This document shows, piece after piece, positions 31,983-45,765 of a DNA stretch of 64,000 bases. How positions within the stretch are numbered: position 1 is the first letter of the stretch; each line of letters begins with the position of its first letter. The stretch lies in NCBI RefSeq assembly GCF_038502225.1, contig NC_091357.1:2054494-2118493 (forward strand), written 5' to 3'. The notes beneath the pieces were generated by a model that made no database searches, was not told the DNA's origin, and saw only the letters and a list, made by a program, of their open reading frames with translations. The DNA is from Cherax quadricarinatus (lineage: Eukaryota; Arthropoda; Malacostraca; Decapoda; Parastacidae). The translations under genes were made by a program, and so were the position numbers.

Positions 31983-32310
31983 CAAAAGGCACAATACCGT
32001 GACTGGAACAATACACATATAACCCGCACATAGAAGAGCTTATGACGATGTTTCGGTCAGACTTGTACCATTTACAAAGTCACTGTGACTTTGTAAATGG
32101 TCTAAGTCGGACCGAAACGTCGTCGTAAACTCCTCTCTTCTATGTGCGGATTATATGTGCATTGTTCCAGTCACGGTATTGTGCCTTTTTTTTGTTATTA
32201 ACTCCCATATAGAAACTTGTGACGATGTTTCTGTCCAACTCAAACTATTAACTAGTCACTAGTTAATAGTCCAAATCGAGTCGAAACATCACAAATGTAA
32301 TGTGTTGAAA
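31983..32310. mobile_element. Two palindromes of a second PEN-like subfamily
   Basis: 31985-32190: arms CACAATACCGTGACTGGAAC and GTTCCAGTCACGGTATTGTG turn around CAAAGTCACTGTGACTTTG. 32205-32310: arms turn at AACTAGTCACTAGTT. The right arms hold GGTCTAAGTCGGACCGAAAC and GAGTCGAAACATC, i.e. a GAAAC word after a short stem but a poor CTGANGA. Target duplications not seen. Confidence 0.55.
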
Positions 32311-32449
32311 CATTGCTAGTGCGTTATACAAGCTCTTCTTCATATTAAAACCTAACAAATGTTGAATAAAACCTAGGTTTACTAGTGGGCCATAACACCC
32401 GTGACAGTATCTCTAAGCTGATCGAACACCTCACTTCCAATTCCAGTAT

Positions 32450-32640
32450 ATAAACCTTTGGTCTCATGCCTCTGCTTTAGAATACGAGACTGACTGCCTC
32501 AAATTACCTGTCTTATATTATTTCTACTTGTATATTCGACTGATAAAACCTGCTGGGTAGTGGGAACATTTTTGTCAATGAAGACATGCGTCTTGCTCGT
32601 CATAACTATCTTTCACCCTCTGTCTCAAAGCAATCTGACA
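32450..32640 (+). mobile_element. PEN-like fragment, decayed
   Basis: Contains CGAGACTGACTGCCTCAAAT, TATTCGACTGATAAAACC and GTCAATGAAGACATGCGTCT, which parallel the right arms of other PEN copies. The GAAAC part is damaged. Confidence 0.45.
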
Positions 32641-32654
32641 GTATCCAATCAACA

Positions 32655-32737
32655 TATCCAGTTTAGACCTGGAGCCTGGTCGTGGATCTGGCCGCGAGGG
32701 CGTTGATCCCCGCAATACCCTTCAGGTAGACTCCAGG
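32655..32737 (+). mobile_element. LINE-B 3' terminus
   Basis: GAGCCTGGTCGTGGATCTGG ... GGGCGTTGATCCCCGC ... CAGGTAGACTCCAGGTAG matches the LINE-B end. Confidence 0.7.
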
Positions 32738-33057
32738 TAGACATATAAGTTTGCTTTTTCCATCAGGTCAGTGATGCTATATACTTTGGATAATGGATAA
32801 CCATCAGATTTACTTACTGCATTTACCCTGTAGCAATCTCTGCACATAGATTTAGCGTCCTCTGGTTTAGGCACGAGAATAAAGGGTAGGGCCAATAGAG
32901 TATTACTTAATTTTGTGAGATCGTTCTCGACCAGGAAATGCACTTTAGTCTGCAATAGATTGGTTTTACCCTGGTTAGACCAGTATGGTTCCTCCATGAT
33001 AGGAATATCATTATGTACCTCAGTAAAGTGAAATTCCAGCGTAGTTAAGCGAGGCAA
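32738..33057 (-). pseudogene. LTR retrotransposon (Ty3/Gypsy-type) RT N-terminal fragment
   Basis: The minus-strand frame of 111 residues carries PFILVPKPEDAKSMCRDCYR, VNAVSKSDGYPLSKV and ITDLMEKANLY. The order (LVPKP, then C-x-D-Y/C-R-x-VN, then K-x-D-x-YPL, then D-x-M) is that of the start of the RT domain in Ty3/Gypsy elements. The catalytic palm (FDL and YLDD motifs), RNase H, integrase and LTRs are not visible. The copy is cut at the left by a LINE-B end and at the right by a PEN. Confidence 0.75.
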
Positions 33058-33067
33058 ATCCCCAAAT

Positions 33068-33444
33068 GAGTATAATGGTATACATTATCGACAAGTTGAT
33101 AAGTAAGATATATGTGCCTACACAGCTGGTCTCTTTTCTGTCGAGTACAGAGGCAGCAGTAGTAGCAGTAGAGATGTAAGCAAGATGTTATCAGTCCATC
33201 ACCCTTGAAGACGTAGTTTGGAGGTGGTCTGTCCCTCAGCCTGGAGAAGAGTATCGCTCCATAGTCTGGAGCAATACTCTTCTCCAGGCTGATGGACTGA
33301 TCACCTCAAAACTACTTCCAGGGCGATGGCCTGATTACATAGTACTACTGCTGCCTCTTCTGTACTCGACTGAAGAGGCCTGCTGTGTAGGCGATACGTT
33401 TCGAAATAAGAATTCCTAAATATTGTACATGCGTCTTACTTAAC
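33068..33444 (-). mobile_element. PEN insertion 9, fold-back, tail on the left
   Basis: Flanked by a 10-bp direct repeat ATCCCCAAAT (33058-33067 and 33445-33454). The turn lies in GAGTATCGCTCCATAGTCTG. The right arm keeps CTGAAGAGGCC ... TAGGCGATACG with helix I TCGA on both sides. More diverged than insertions 7 and 8, so older. Confidence 0.75.
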
Positions 33445-33529
33445 ATCCCCAAATATACATCGAAATTGATTATAATTATTAGGTTAGTGGAACATTTCTT
33501 AGGCTTTAATTCTCATGAGACCAGACAGT

Positions 33530-34978
33530 ACACGCTCTGGAGTGCGCGGGGTCCTACGCTCTGGAGTGCGCGGGGTCCTATGCTCTGGAGTGCGCGGGGT
33601 CCTACGCTCTGGAGTGCGCGGGGTCCTACGCTCTGGAGTGCGCGGGGTGCTACGCTCTGGAGTGCGCGGGGTCCTATGCTCTGGAGTGCGCGGGGTCCTA
33701 CGCTCTGGAGTGCGCGGGGTCCTATGCTCTGGAGTGCGCGGGGTGCTACGCTCTGGAGTGCACGGGGTGCTATGCTCTGGAGTGCGCGGGGTGCTACGCT
33801 CTGGAGTGCGCGGGGTGCTACGCTCTGGAGTGCGCGGGGTGCTACGCTCTGGAGTGCGCGGGGTGCTACGCTCTGGAGTGCGCGGGGTGCTACGCTCTGG
33901 AGTGCGCGGGGTGCTACGCTCTGGAGTGCGCGGGGTGCTACGCTCTGGAGTGCGCGGGGTGCTACGCTCTGGAGTGCGCGGGGTGCTACGCTCTGGAGTG
34001 CGCGGGGTGCTACGCTCTGGAGTGCGCGGGGTGCTACGCTCTGGAGTGCGCGGAGTGCTACGCTCTGGAGTGCGCGGGGTGCTACGCTCTGGAGTGCGCG
34101 GGGTGCTACGCTCTGGAGTGCGCGGGGTGCTACGCTCTGGAGTGCGCGGGGTGCTACGCTCTGGAGTGCGCGGGGTGCTACGCTCTGGAGTGCGCGGGGT
34201 GCTACGCTCTGGAGTGCGCGGGGTGCTACGCTCTGGAGTGCGCGGGGTCCTGCGCTCTGGAGTGCGCAGGGTCCTGCGCTCTGGAGTGCGCGGGGTCCTA
34301 CGCTCTGGAGTGCGCGGGGTCCTACACTGTGGAGTGCGCGGAGTCCTACGCTCTGGAGTGCGCAGAGTCCTACGCTCTGGAGTGCGCAGAGTCCTACGCT
34401 CTGGAGTGCGCAGAGTCCTACGCTCTGGAGTGCGCAGAGTCCTACGCTCTGGAGTGCGCAGAGTCCTACGCTCTGGAGTGTGCAGAGTCCTACGCTCTGG
34501 AGTGTGCAGAGTCCTACGCTCTGGAGTGCGCAGAGTCCTACGCTCTGGAGTGCGCAGAGTCCTACGCTCTGGAGTGCGCAGAGTCCTATGCTCTGGAGTG
34601 CGCGGGGTCCTACGCCCTGGAGTGCGCGGGGTCCTACGCCCTGGAGTGCGCGGGGTCCTACGCTCTGGAGTGCGCGGGGTCCTATGCTCTGGAGCTCTGG
34701 AGTGCGCGGGGTCCTACGCTCTGGAGTGCGCGGGGTCCTACGCTCTGGAGTGCGCGGGGTCCTGCGCTCTGGAGTGCACAGGATCCTACACTCTGGAGTG
34801 TGCAGAGTCCTACGCTCTGGAGTGTGCAGAGTCCTACGCTCTGGAGTGCGCGGGGTCCTATGCTCTGGAGTGCGCAGGATCCTACACTGTGGAGTGCGCA
34901 GAGTCCTACACTCTGGAGTGCGCAATCCTACACTCTGGAATGCTGAGAGTCCTACACTCTGGAGTGCGTAGGGTCCTG
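33530..34978. repeat. 24-bp GC-rich array (GCTCTGGAGTGCGCGGGGTGCTAC)n
   Basis: About 60 units. GGGGTCC units start the array, GGGGTGC units fill 33640-34240, CAGAGTCC units 34340-34590, then mixed and diverged units to the end. The unit is a multiple of three with no stop in most frames, so frames of about 500 residues appear on both strands (LWSARGAT, VLRSGVRG, RALQSVAP periods). CpG-rich, unlike its flanks. Confidence 0.97.
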
Positions 34979-35084
34979 GAAACAAGTGATAGAGGGTTCT
35001 CCTGACTTCAGTCAAGCAACTGTGTGTACCATCTATTGTTTATCATGGCTCAGCACACCTGCATCGTCATCCTCTCTGAAACCT

Positions 35085-35320
35085 GGCACCAGTTTTGGCC
35101 TCCGAGCATACATAAGGGGTTTAACCACTAGACCTCTAAATGTCTTCAAGAGGGAACTGGACAGATACCTAAAGACTGCGCGTGGTCAACCGGGATATGG
35201 TTCATGCGTTGGATTTCGTGGTTGATCAAGCCCTGATCCACGGAGATACCTGGTCATGGACCGGTCCGCGGGGGCGTTGACCCCCCGGAACACCTACTAG
35301 GTATACTCCAGGTATGCCCC
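35085..35320 (+). mobile_element. LINE-B-like C-terminus and 3' end
   Basis: Encodes FGLRAYIRGLTTRPLNVFKR and LDRYLKTARGQPGYGSCVGF, then the 3' words GGCGTTGACCCCCCGGAAC and AGGTATACTCCAGGTA. A more complete LINE-B begins within 30 bp in the same orientation. Confidence 0.75.
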
Positions 35321-35344
35321 CTCCCCCAGTACCAACAATACCAC

Positions 35345-38300
35345 CAGTCCGATGACATTCTTCTTTGCAAATATACAGGGTCTAAAGCCAGCAACAAACA
35401 AAATACCTTTCATCCGTGGACTACTTGCAGAGGCAAAGGCAATGTTCGCGGCTTTCACTGAGACCCACAGAAAGGATCACTTGGACAACGAAATATGGAT
35501 CCCAGGTTACAACCTATACAGATGCGACAGAGTGAACAGGCAAAAGGGGGGGGGGTTGGCCTGTACATTGCAGAGTCACTTGTTTGCACAGAACTGCTAA
35601 ATGCCTCAAATGATGCAGTGGAAGTTTTAGCAGTAAAGATCGAGAACCAAAACCTAGTCATTGTGGTAGTCTACAAGCCTCCAGATGCAACATCCCAGCA
35701 ATTCCAGGAACAGCTGTTAAAAATTGACCACTGACTGGAAAATCTTCCAGCTCCTGCACCCAACATCTTGCTCCTGGGGGATTTCAACTTAAGGCACCTA
35801 AAATGGAGGAATATAGCAAATAATATTGTTGCAGTAATAACACCAGGAGGCAGCTCTGATGAAAACTCACACTCACACGAGCTTTTAAATCTCTGCACAA
35901 AATTCAATTTAAACCAGCAAATAATAGAGCCTACTAGACTGGAGAATACACTAGACCTCATCTTCACTATCAGTGATGATCTGATACGAAATGTCACCAT
36001 ATCAAAAACAATATACTCAGATCACAACATAATTGAGGTTCAGACATGTATGCGCGGAGCCCCAGACCGACATAATGAGATTAGTCACGAGGGAGCATTC
36101 ACCAAACTCGACTTCAATAACAAAAACAAAGTGGGACCAAGTAAACCAAGTCCTAACCGATATATGCTGGGAAGATAAACTAAGCAACACAGACCCCAAC
36201 TTATGCCTAGAAAAGATTAATTCGGTGGCACTCGATGTATGCACAAGACATATTCCTCTAAGAAAAAGGAGTAGATGTAAAATAGAAAGAGACAGGCGCT
36301 CCCTTTACAGGCGACGGAAAAGAATAACAGAACAGCTAAAAGAGGTCAATATATCTGAAATGCGTAGGGAGACACTGGTCAGAGAAATAGCAAGCATCGA
36401 ACTTAAGCTAAAGGAACCTTATAGGAGTCAGGAATCCCGGGAAGAACTAAAAGCCATAAATGAAATCGAAAGAAATCCAAAGTATTTCTTCTCCTATGCC
36501 AAATCAAAGTCGAGAACAACGTCCAGTATTGGGCCCCTACTTAAACAAGATGGGTCCTACACAGATGACAGCAAGGAAATGAATGAGCTACTTAAGTCCC
36601 AATATGACTCAGTTTTTAGCAAGCCACTAACCAGTCTGAGAGTCGAAGATCAAAATGAATTTTTTATGAGAGAGCCACAGAATTTGGTTAACACAAGCCT
36701 ATCTGATGTTATCCTGACGCCAAATGACTTCGAACAGGCGATAAATGACATGCCCATGCACTCTGCCCCAGGGCCAGACTCATGGAACTCCGTGTTCATC
36801 AAGAAATGCAAGATGCCCCTATCACGAGCTTTTACCATCCTATGGAGAGGGAGCATGGACACGGGGGTCGTCCCACAGTTACTAAAAACAACAGACATAG
36901 CCCCACTCCACAAAGGGGGCAGTAAAGCAATAGCGAAGAACTACAGACCGATAGCACTAACATCTCATATCATAAAAATCTTTGAAAGGGTCCAAAGAAG
37001 CAAGATCACCACCCATCTAGAAACCCATCAATTACACAACCCAGAGCAACATGGGTTTAGAACAGGTCGCTCCTGTCTGTCTCAACTATTGGATCACTAC
37101 GACAAGGTCCTAGATGCACTATAAGACAAAAAAGAATGCAGATGTAATATATACAGACTTTGCAAAAGCCTTCGACAAGTGTGACCATGGTGTAATAGCG
37201 CACAAAATGCGTGCTAAAGGAATAACAGGAAAAGTCGGTCGATGGATCTATAATTTCCTAACAGAACACAGAGAGTAGTAGTCAACAGAGTAAAGTCCGA
37301 GGCAGCTACGGTGAAAAGCTCTGTTCCACAAGGCACAGTACTCGCTCCCATCTTGTTCCTCATCCTCATATCTGACATAGACAAGGATGTCAGCCACAGC
37401 ACCGTGTCTTCCTTTGCAGACGACAAGCGAATCTGCATGACAGTGTCTTCCATTGCAGACACTGCAAGGCTCCAGGCTGACATCAACCAAATCTTTCAGT
37501 GGGCTGCAGAAAACAATATGAAGTTCAACGATGAGAAATTTCAATTACTCAGATATGGTAAACACGAGGAAATTAAATCTTCATCAGAGTACAAAACAAA
37601 TTCTGGCCACAAAATAGAGCGAAACACCAACGTCAAAGACCTGGGAGTGATCATGTCGGAGGATCGCACCTTCAAGGACCATAACATTGTATCAATCGCA
37701 TCTGCTAGAAAAATGACAGGATGGATAATGAGAACCTTCAAAACTAGGGATGCCAAGCCCATGATGACACTCTTCAGGTCACTTGTTCTATCTAGGCTGG
37801 AATATTGCTGCACACTAACAGCACCTTTCAAGGCAGGTGAAATTGCTGACCTAGAAAATGTACAGAGAACCTTCACGGCGCGCATAACGGAGATAAAACA
37901 CCTCAATTACTGGGAGCGCTTGAGGTTCCTGAACCTGTATTCCCTGGAACCCAGACGGGAGAGATACATGATTATATACACCTGGAAAATCCTAGAGGGA
38001 CTAGTACCGAACTTGCACACGAAAATCACTCACTACGAAAGCAAAAGACTTGGCAGACGATGCAACATCCCCCCAATGAAAAGCAGGGGTGTCACTAGCA
38101 CGTTAAGAGACCATACAATAAGTGTCAGGGGCCCGAGACTGTTCAACTGCCTCCCAGCATACATAAGGGGGATTACCAACAGACCCCTGGCAGTCTTCAA
38201 GCTGGCACTGGACAAGCACCTAAAGTCGGTTCCTGACCAGCCAGGCTGTGGCTCGTACGTTGGTTTGCGTGCAGCCAGCAGTAACAGCCTGGTTGATCAG

Positions 38301-38397
38301 GCTCTGATTCACCAGGAGGCCTGGTCACAGACCGGGCCGCGGGGGCGTTGACCCCCGGAACTCTCTCCAGGTAAACTCCAGGTAACTATTGTACAGC
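35345..38397 (+). pseudogene. LINE-B ORF2: endonuclease and reverse transcriptase, nearly complete
   Basis: The most complete LINE-B. Endonuclease pieces: FANIQGLKPATNK, AAFTETHRKDH (catalytic Glu), MLLGDFNLRHLKW, TLDLIFTISDD and YSDHNIIEVQ. RT pieces: [56 protein letters not shown] (other frame), VPQGTVLAPILFL, FADDKRICM (Asp pair) and GVIMSEDRTFKDHN. The thumb follows, then LDKHLKSVPDQPGCGSYVGL. The 3' end has ACCCCCGGAAC and CAGGTAAACTCCAGGTA. It is broken near 35560, at 35732 (stop), near 36150, at 37122 (stop plus one extra base) and near 37260 (4-base loss). ORF1 is missing. Confidence 0.9.
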
Positions 38398-40440
38398 TAC
38401 ATCAAAAAGGAAAACAAATCTAGGACCAGGTAATCAGGATGAAGGAAGGATGGGAGATCAGAAGAACTGACCAATAAGTATGTGAAGAGCTCAACACGAG
38501 ATTTGGGAAAGTTTTTTTTTTTTTCAGTGGAAACAGGAAGGACTAGCAAACCGTAATGCTAAGGTATACCAACAAGTGGTGGATAAACTACACACAACCG
38601 GGGAGGAGGTGAAGAGGCTACTAAGTGAACTAGATACCTCAAAGATAGTGGGACCGGACATCATCTCTCTATGAGTCCTGAGGGAGGGAGCAGAGGCACT
38701 GTGTGTACTACTGACAACAGTTTTCATTCATTGAAACAGGGCAACTACTTAAGGTTCCACAAGGCACAGTACTCGCTCTCATTCCATTCCTCATCCTCAT
38801 TTCTGACATAGACAGAGATGTCAGTCATAGCTCCGTGTCTTCCTTTGCGGATGACACACAGATTGCCATGGCAGTGACCTCCATTGAAGACACTGCAAGA
38901 CTCCAAGCGGACATCAACCAAATCTTCAAAAGGCCACTCAAAGCAATATGAAGTTCAACGAGGAGAAATTTGAACTACTCAGATATAGAAAACTTGAGGA
39001 AATTAAAAATGTATCAAGGTATACGAAAAATTCTAACCATACAATAGAGCAACAAAGCCATGTGAAGAACCTGGGAGTGATAATGTCAGAGGATCTTGCC
39101 TTCAAAGACCACAACAATGTATCTGCCTCATCGGCTAGGAAAATGATAGAATGGATAATGAGAACCTTCAAAACTAGGGACGCCAAGCCCATGATGACAC
39201 TCTTCAAATCGCTTGTTCTCTCTAGGCTGGAATACTGCTGTACACTAATGGCCCCCTTCAAGGCTGGCGACATTGCAGACCTGGAGAGCGTACAAAGAAC
39301 TTTCATAGCACACGTAAGTACGATAAGGCACCTAAATTACTAGGAACGGTTGATGGTCCTTGATCTGTATTCTCTGGAATGCAGGCGAGAGAGATGCATG
39401 ATAATATACACTTGGAAGCTCCTGAAGGGATTGGTACCAAACCTCCACACGAAAATCACTCCATATGAAGGCAAAAGATCGGCAGGAGATGCAACATTCC
39501 CCCGATGAAAAGCAGGGGCGCCACGAGTGCTCAGAGACAACACAATAAGTGTCCGGGGCCCAAGTCTCTTCAACTGTCTCCCAGCATACATAAGGGGGAT
39601 TGCCAATAAACCCCTGGCTGTCTTCAAGAAGGCACTGGACAGGCACCTAATGTCTGTACCTGACCAAGCGGGCTGTGGTTCGTACGTCAGTTTGTGTGCG
39701 GCCGGCACTAACAGCCTGGCTGATCAGATCCTGATCCACCATGAGGCCTGGTCTCAGACCGAGCCGCGGGGCGTTGACCCCCGAAACTCTCTCCAGGTAA
39801 ACTCCAGGTAAGGTGTGGAAGGCAGCAAATGTAGTCCTAATTTTTAAGAAATGAGACAGACAGATACCATGAAACTACAGACCAGTTTCACTGACATGTA
39901 TAGTATGCAAAGTCATTGAGAAGCTTTTCAGAAGAGTGGTGAATTACCTAGAAAAGAGTGAGCTTATATACGATAACCAGCACAGTTTCAGTGAAGGGAA
40001 ATACTGTGTCACAAACCCCATGGAGTTGTATGATACGGTGACAGAAATAAGATAGGAGAGGGGTGGGTAGATTCCATGTTCTTGTATTGTAAGAAGGCTT
40101 TTGATACAGTCTTGCACAAGAGATTAGTGCAAAAGCTAAAAGAACAAGGCAGGAATAACAGAAAAGGCACTACAATGGATCAGAGAATAACTGACAGGAA
40201 GGAAACAACGAGTGATGGTACGTGAAGAGGTTGTTAGAGTGGGTACCTGTGACGAGAGGGGTTCCACGATGGTGAGTCCTAGGGCCGGTGCTGTTTCTGG
40301 TGTATGTGAAAGACATGACGGATGTGAAGCTAATGCGGAGAAATCAGACGGATGAGGATCCCTTTGGGGTGAGTATCCTACCGAGCATATCTCCTGAGGC
40401 GTAAATCAACCAAATAACTGCTGCAGCATATGAGAGCCTC
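38398..40440 (+). pseudogene. LINE-A middle part, split by a LINE-B
   Basis: 38398-38752 matches LINE-A ORF2 just before and at the start of RT (VDKL then EEVKRLLSELDTSK-like, VGPDIISL). 39811-40440 resumes at VWKAANVVLIF-like, then YRPVSLTCIVC-like, FLYCKKAFDTVLHKRL-like and the thumb. The piece between them is LINE-B, so LINE-A was there first. Dead. Confidence 0.8.
38752..39811 (+). pseudogene. LINE-B 3' half, inserted in LINE-A
   Basis: Starts inside the VPQGTVLAP motif (GGTTCCACAAGGCACAGTAC), keeps FADDTQIAM, GVIMSEDLAFKDHN, LEYCCTLMAPFKAGD and IRGIANKPLAVFKKALD, and ends with the LINE-B terminus. Junctions share TAAGG on both sides, a possible 5-bp target duplication, although the LINE-B end itself contributes GGTAA. 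Confidence 0.85.
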
Positions 40441-40489
40441 ATAAGCCTAGTTAGCTTAATATCTTTATTTTGAGTGAGATACCAAAGTC

Positions 40490-43053
<2,564 letters not shown>

Positions 43054-43302
43054 CGTGCTGTTGGAGTGTGAGCAAAGTAACATTTATGAAGGGATTCAGG
43101 GAAACCGGCAGGCCGGACTTGAGTCCTGGAGATGGGAAGTACAGTGCCTGCACTCTGAAGGAGGGGTGTTAATGTTGCAGTTTAAAAACTGTAGTGTAAA
43201 GCACCCTTCTGGCAAGACAGTGATGGAGTGAATGATGGTGAAAGTTTTTCTTTTTCGGGCCACCCTGCCTTGGTGGGAATCGGCCGGTGTGATAATAAAA
43301 AA
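43054..43302 (+). mobile_element. RTE 3' UTR and A-rich tail
   Basis: Contains GCACCCTTCTGGCAAGACAG and CCTTGGTGGGAATCGGCCGG and ends GTGATAATAAAAAAAAAT. The same end lies inverted at 10262-10500. Confidence 0.85.
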
Positions 43303-43965
43303 AAAATAAATATATACATATATATATATATCGTGCCGAATAGATAAAACTTGAAGCCGGCCAGAAGCAGAATTCACTAATTAGTATATGGGAAACAATT
43401 CACTGAATAAAATTTGTGGTAAATTAAAATTTAGACAACATAACGTGAGTGATAAAAATTGTTTTAATAAACTCCACTAATGGCAAGGGTTTGACGCTGA
43501 TCAGAAAAAGAATTTTCAGTAATTTATCCTATTTAAAAAATTCCAAGTTTTTTTTTTTTTACCGTTTTCAATAAAATATTAAATTCGCACCAATTCCAAC
43601 TAAACTCATGAGTTGTCATCCTTATTATAGAATATATTGTTAATATTCTGATACCAATTTGTTAGTTATTTAATAAAAAATCACTATTTATTCAATTTAA
43701 TTGGCAAATTGGAACATTTACAGTTTAATGGAACAGTGAACCTTGTATTCATGAACCTACTCCAGGGGAGAAAAGTTGAAGTCTATCAGACGAGTCGTTT
43801 TCCAGGTGTAAAAACCATTGTTATGTCCTATCTTGTGGTAGAATATGTAACGTGGATTACTAAAAGGGCGCAGATTAGCGTGGAATTACCGTGGAATTAC
43901 CGTGTAACTGTGATGGATCTTAACTGAAGGTCCCACCGTGCAGGCAGAGTGAAGCAGATACCAAG
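43303..43965. other. AT-rich, with a TCGTGCCGAATAG repeat word; no gene
   Basis: A short TA tract (43310-43331) is followed by TCGTGCCGAATAGATAAAAC, which I associate from memory with a common decapod repeat. 43400-43960 shows nothing else. Confidence 0.4.
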
Positions 43966-44990
43966 CCGCGAGGATAGACCTAGGTCCTGCCATCTACCAG
44001 TCACTCGCGAGGATAGACCTAGGTCCTGCCATCTACCAGTCACTCGCGAGGATAGACCTAGGTCCTGCCATCTACCAGTCACTCGCGAGGATAGAACTAG
44101 GGCCTGCCATCTACCAGTCACTCGCGAGGATAGAACTAGGGCCTGCCATCTACCAGTCACTCGCGAGGATAGAACTAGGGCCTGCCATCTACCAGTCACT
44201 CGCGAGGATAGAACTAGGGCCTGCCATCTACCAGTCACTCGCGAGGATAGACCTATGGCCTGCCATCTACCAGTCACTCGCGAGGATAGACCTAGGTCCT
44301 GCCATCTACCAGTCACTCGCGAGGATAGAACTAGGGCCTGTCATCTACCAGTCACTCGCGAGGATAGACATATGGCCTGCCATCTACCAGTCACTCGCGA
44401 GGATAGACCTAGGGCCTACCATCTACCAGTCACTCGTGAGGGTAGACCTAGGTCCTGCCATCTACCAGTCACTCGCGAGGATAGACCTAGGGCCTGCCAT
44501 TTACCAGTCACTCGCGAGAATAGAACTAGGGCCTGCCATCTACCAGTCACTTACGAGGATAGACCTAGAGCCTGCCATCTACCAGTCACTCGCGAGGATA
44601 GACCTAGGGCCTGCCATCTACCAGTCACTCACGAGGATAGAACTAGGGCCTGCCATCTACCAGTCACTTACGAGGATAGACCTAGGGCCTGCCATCTACC
44701 AGTCACGAGGATAGACCTAGGGCCTACCATCTACCAGTCACTTACGAGGATAGACCTAGGGCCTACCATCTACCAGTCACTTACGAGGATAGACCTAGGG
44801 CCTGCCATCTACTAGTCACTTACGAGGATAGACCTAGGGCCTGCCATCTACTAGTCACTTACGAGGATAGACCTAGGGCCTGCCATCTACCAGTCACTTA
44901 CGAGGATATACCTAGGGCCTGCCATCTACCAGTCACTTACGAGGATATACCTAGGGCTTGCCATCTACCGGTCACTTGCAAAACTAGGTC
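43966..44990. repeat. 39-bp minisatellite (GAGGATAGACCTAGGGCCTG...)n
   Basis: About 26 units ending CTACCAGTCACTCGC. Units join through CACTCGCGAGG in the left two thirds and CACTTACGAGG in the right third. 39 is a multiple of three, so frames of 288 and 139 residues stay open and are artefacts. Confidence 0.97.
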
Positions 44991-45536
44991 TAGACCAGTA
45001 ACTCCCTCTAGTGGCAACTGTGACACAGGTGGGTAGGCCTTCTGTCTACACAGGTATGGTGGGGATTTCGACAATAATTCATCCAATCAACTTGAAGTTT
45101 TCAACACTTGTATACACAAACGAGAGCTTAATTCGTGCAATAATTGTGATGTTCACGAGCCCTTATAACCGAAGTTACTGAACCCACTCTCAGCATTCTG
45201 GAATGTCTCAAATAACTTCGAAAATCCTCAGTAGCGAAGGTTGTTTCAAAAGGTGCCAAAGAATACGATCATGGCGGAGAGTTAAATTCAAATGTGTATA
45301 GGTGTAGGTCTGAACATTTTTGTGTAAATTAGTGAAATATTTATTCCCGATAAATCACACTAAATAATCTTGCATTCACCTCTTTTATTTGGTTTTAATG
45401 TTTAATAACTGATGTTTCTTTTGCCTCCTGGCAAATTTATTGATGACATAAAATAAAAAAAGAAAAATAGAAAATAGAAAAGAAAACCGAAGAAAATCAG
45501 GCAAACATTTAAAAATACTCTTTTGGAATACATTAA
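44991..45536. other. Flank of the kinase/Ser-rich cassette family; no frame
   Basis: 45430-45545 (AGAAAAATAGAAAATAG, AACCGAAGAAAATCAGGC, then (TAA)n) parallels 63050-63160 downstream of the third cassette copy, so it is probably the distal 3' flank of the minus-strand cassette. The rest is unassigned. Confidence 0.45.
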
Positions 45537-45765
45537 TAATAATAATAATTATAAGAAAGATGAGGAGATGGAGTAGGAGGAGGAGGACGAGGAAAAGGAC
45601 GAGGAGGAGGAGGAGGACGACGAGGAGGACGAGGAGGAGGACGACGACGAGGAGGAGGACGAGGAGGAGGACGAGGAGGAGGAGGACGACGACGACGAGG
45701 AGGAGGACGACGACGAGGAGGAGGACGACGAGGAGGAGGAGGAGGAGGAAAAGGACGAGGAGGAT
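45537..45765. repeat. Purine tract of GAGGAC/GAGGAG/GACGAC triplets
   Basis: About 210 bp of GGA/GAC triplets. The plus strand reads as acidic or Arg-rich and the minus strand as Ser- or Pro-rich. A similar tract resumes at 46950, on the other side of LINE-E, so one tract was probably split by that insertion. Confidence 0.85.

Noticed and set aside
33466..35015. Frames of about 500 residues on both strands
   Set aside because: They follow the stop-free 24-bp unit. Several frames are open at once and no frame is favoured.
43949..44815. 288-residue plus-strand frame and 139-residue minus-strand frame
   Set aside because: Generated by the 39-bp minisatellite, whose length is a multiple of three.
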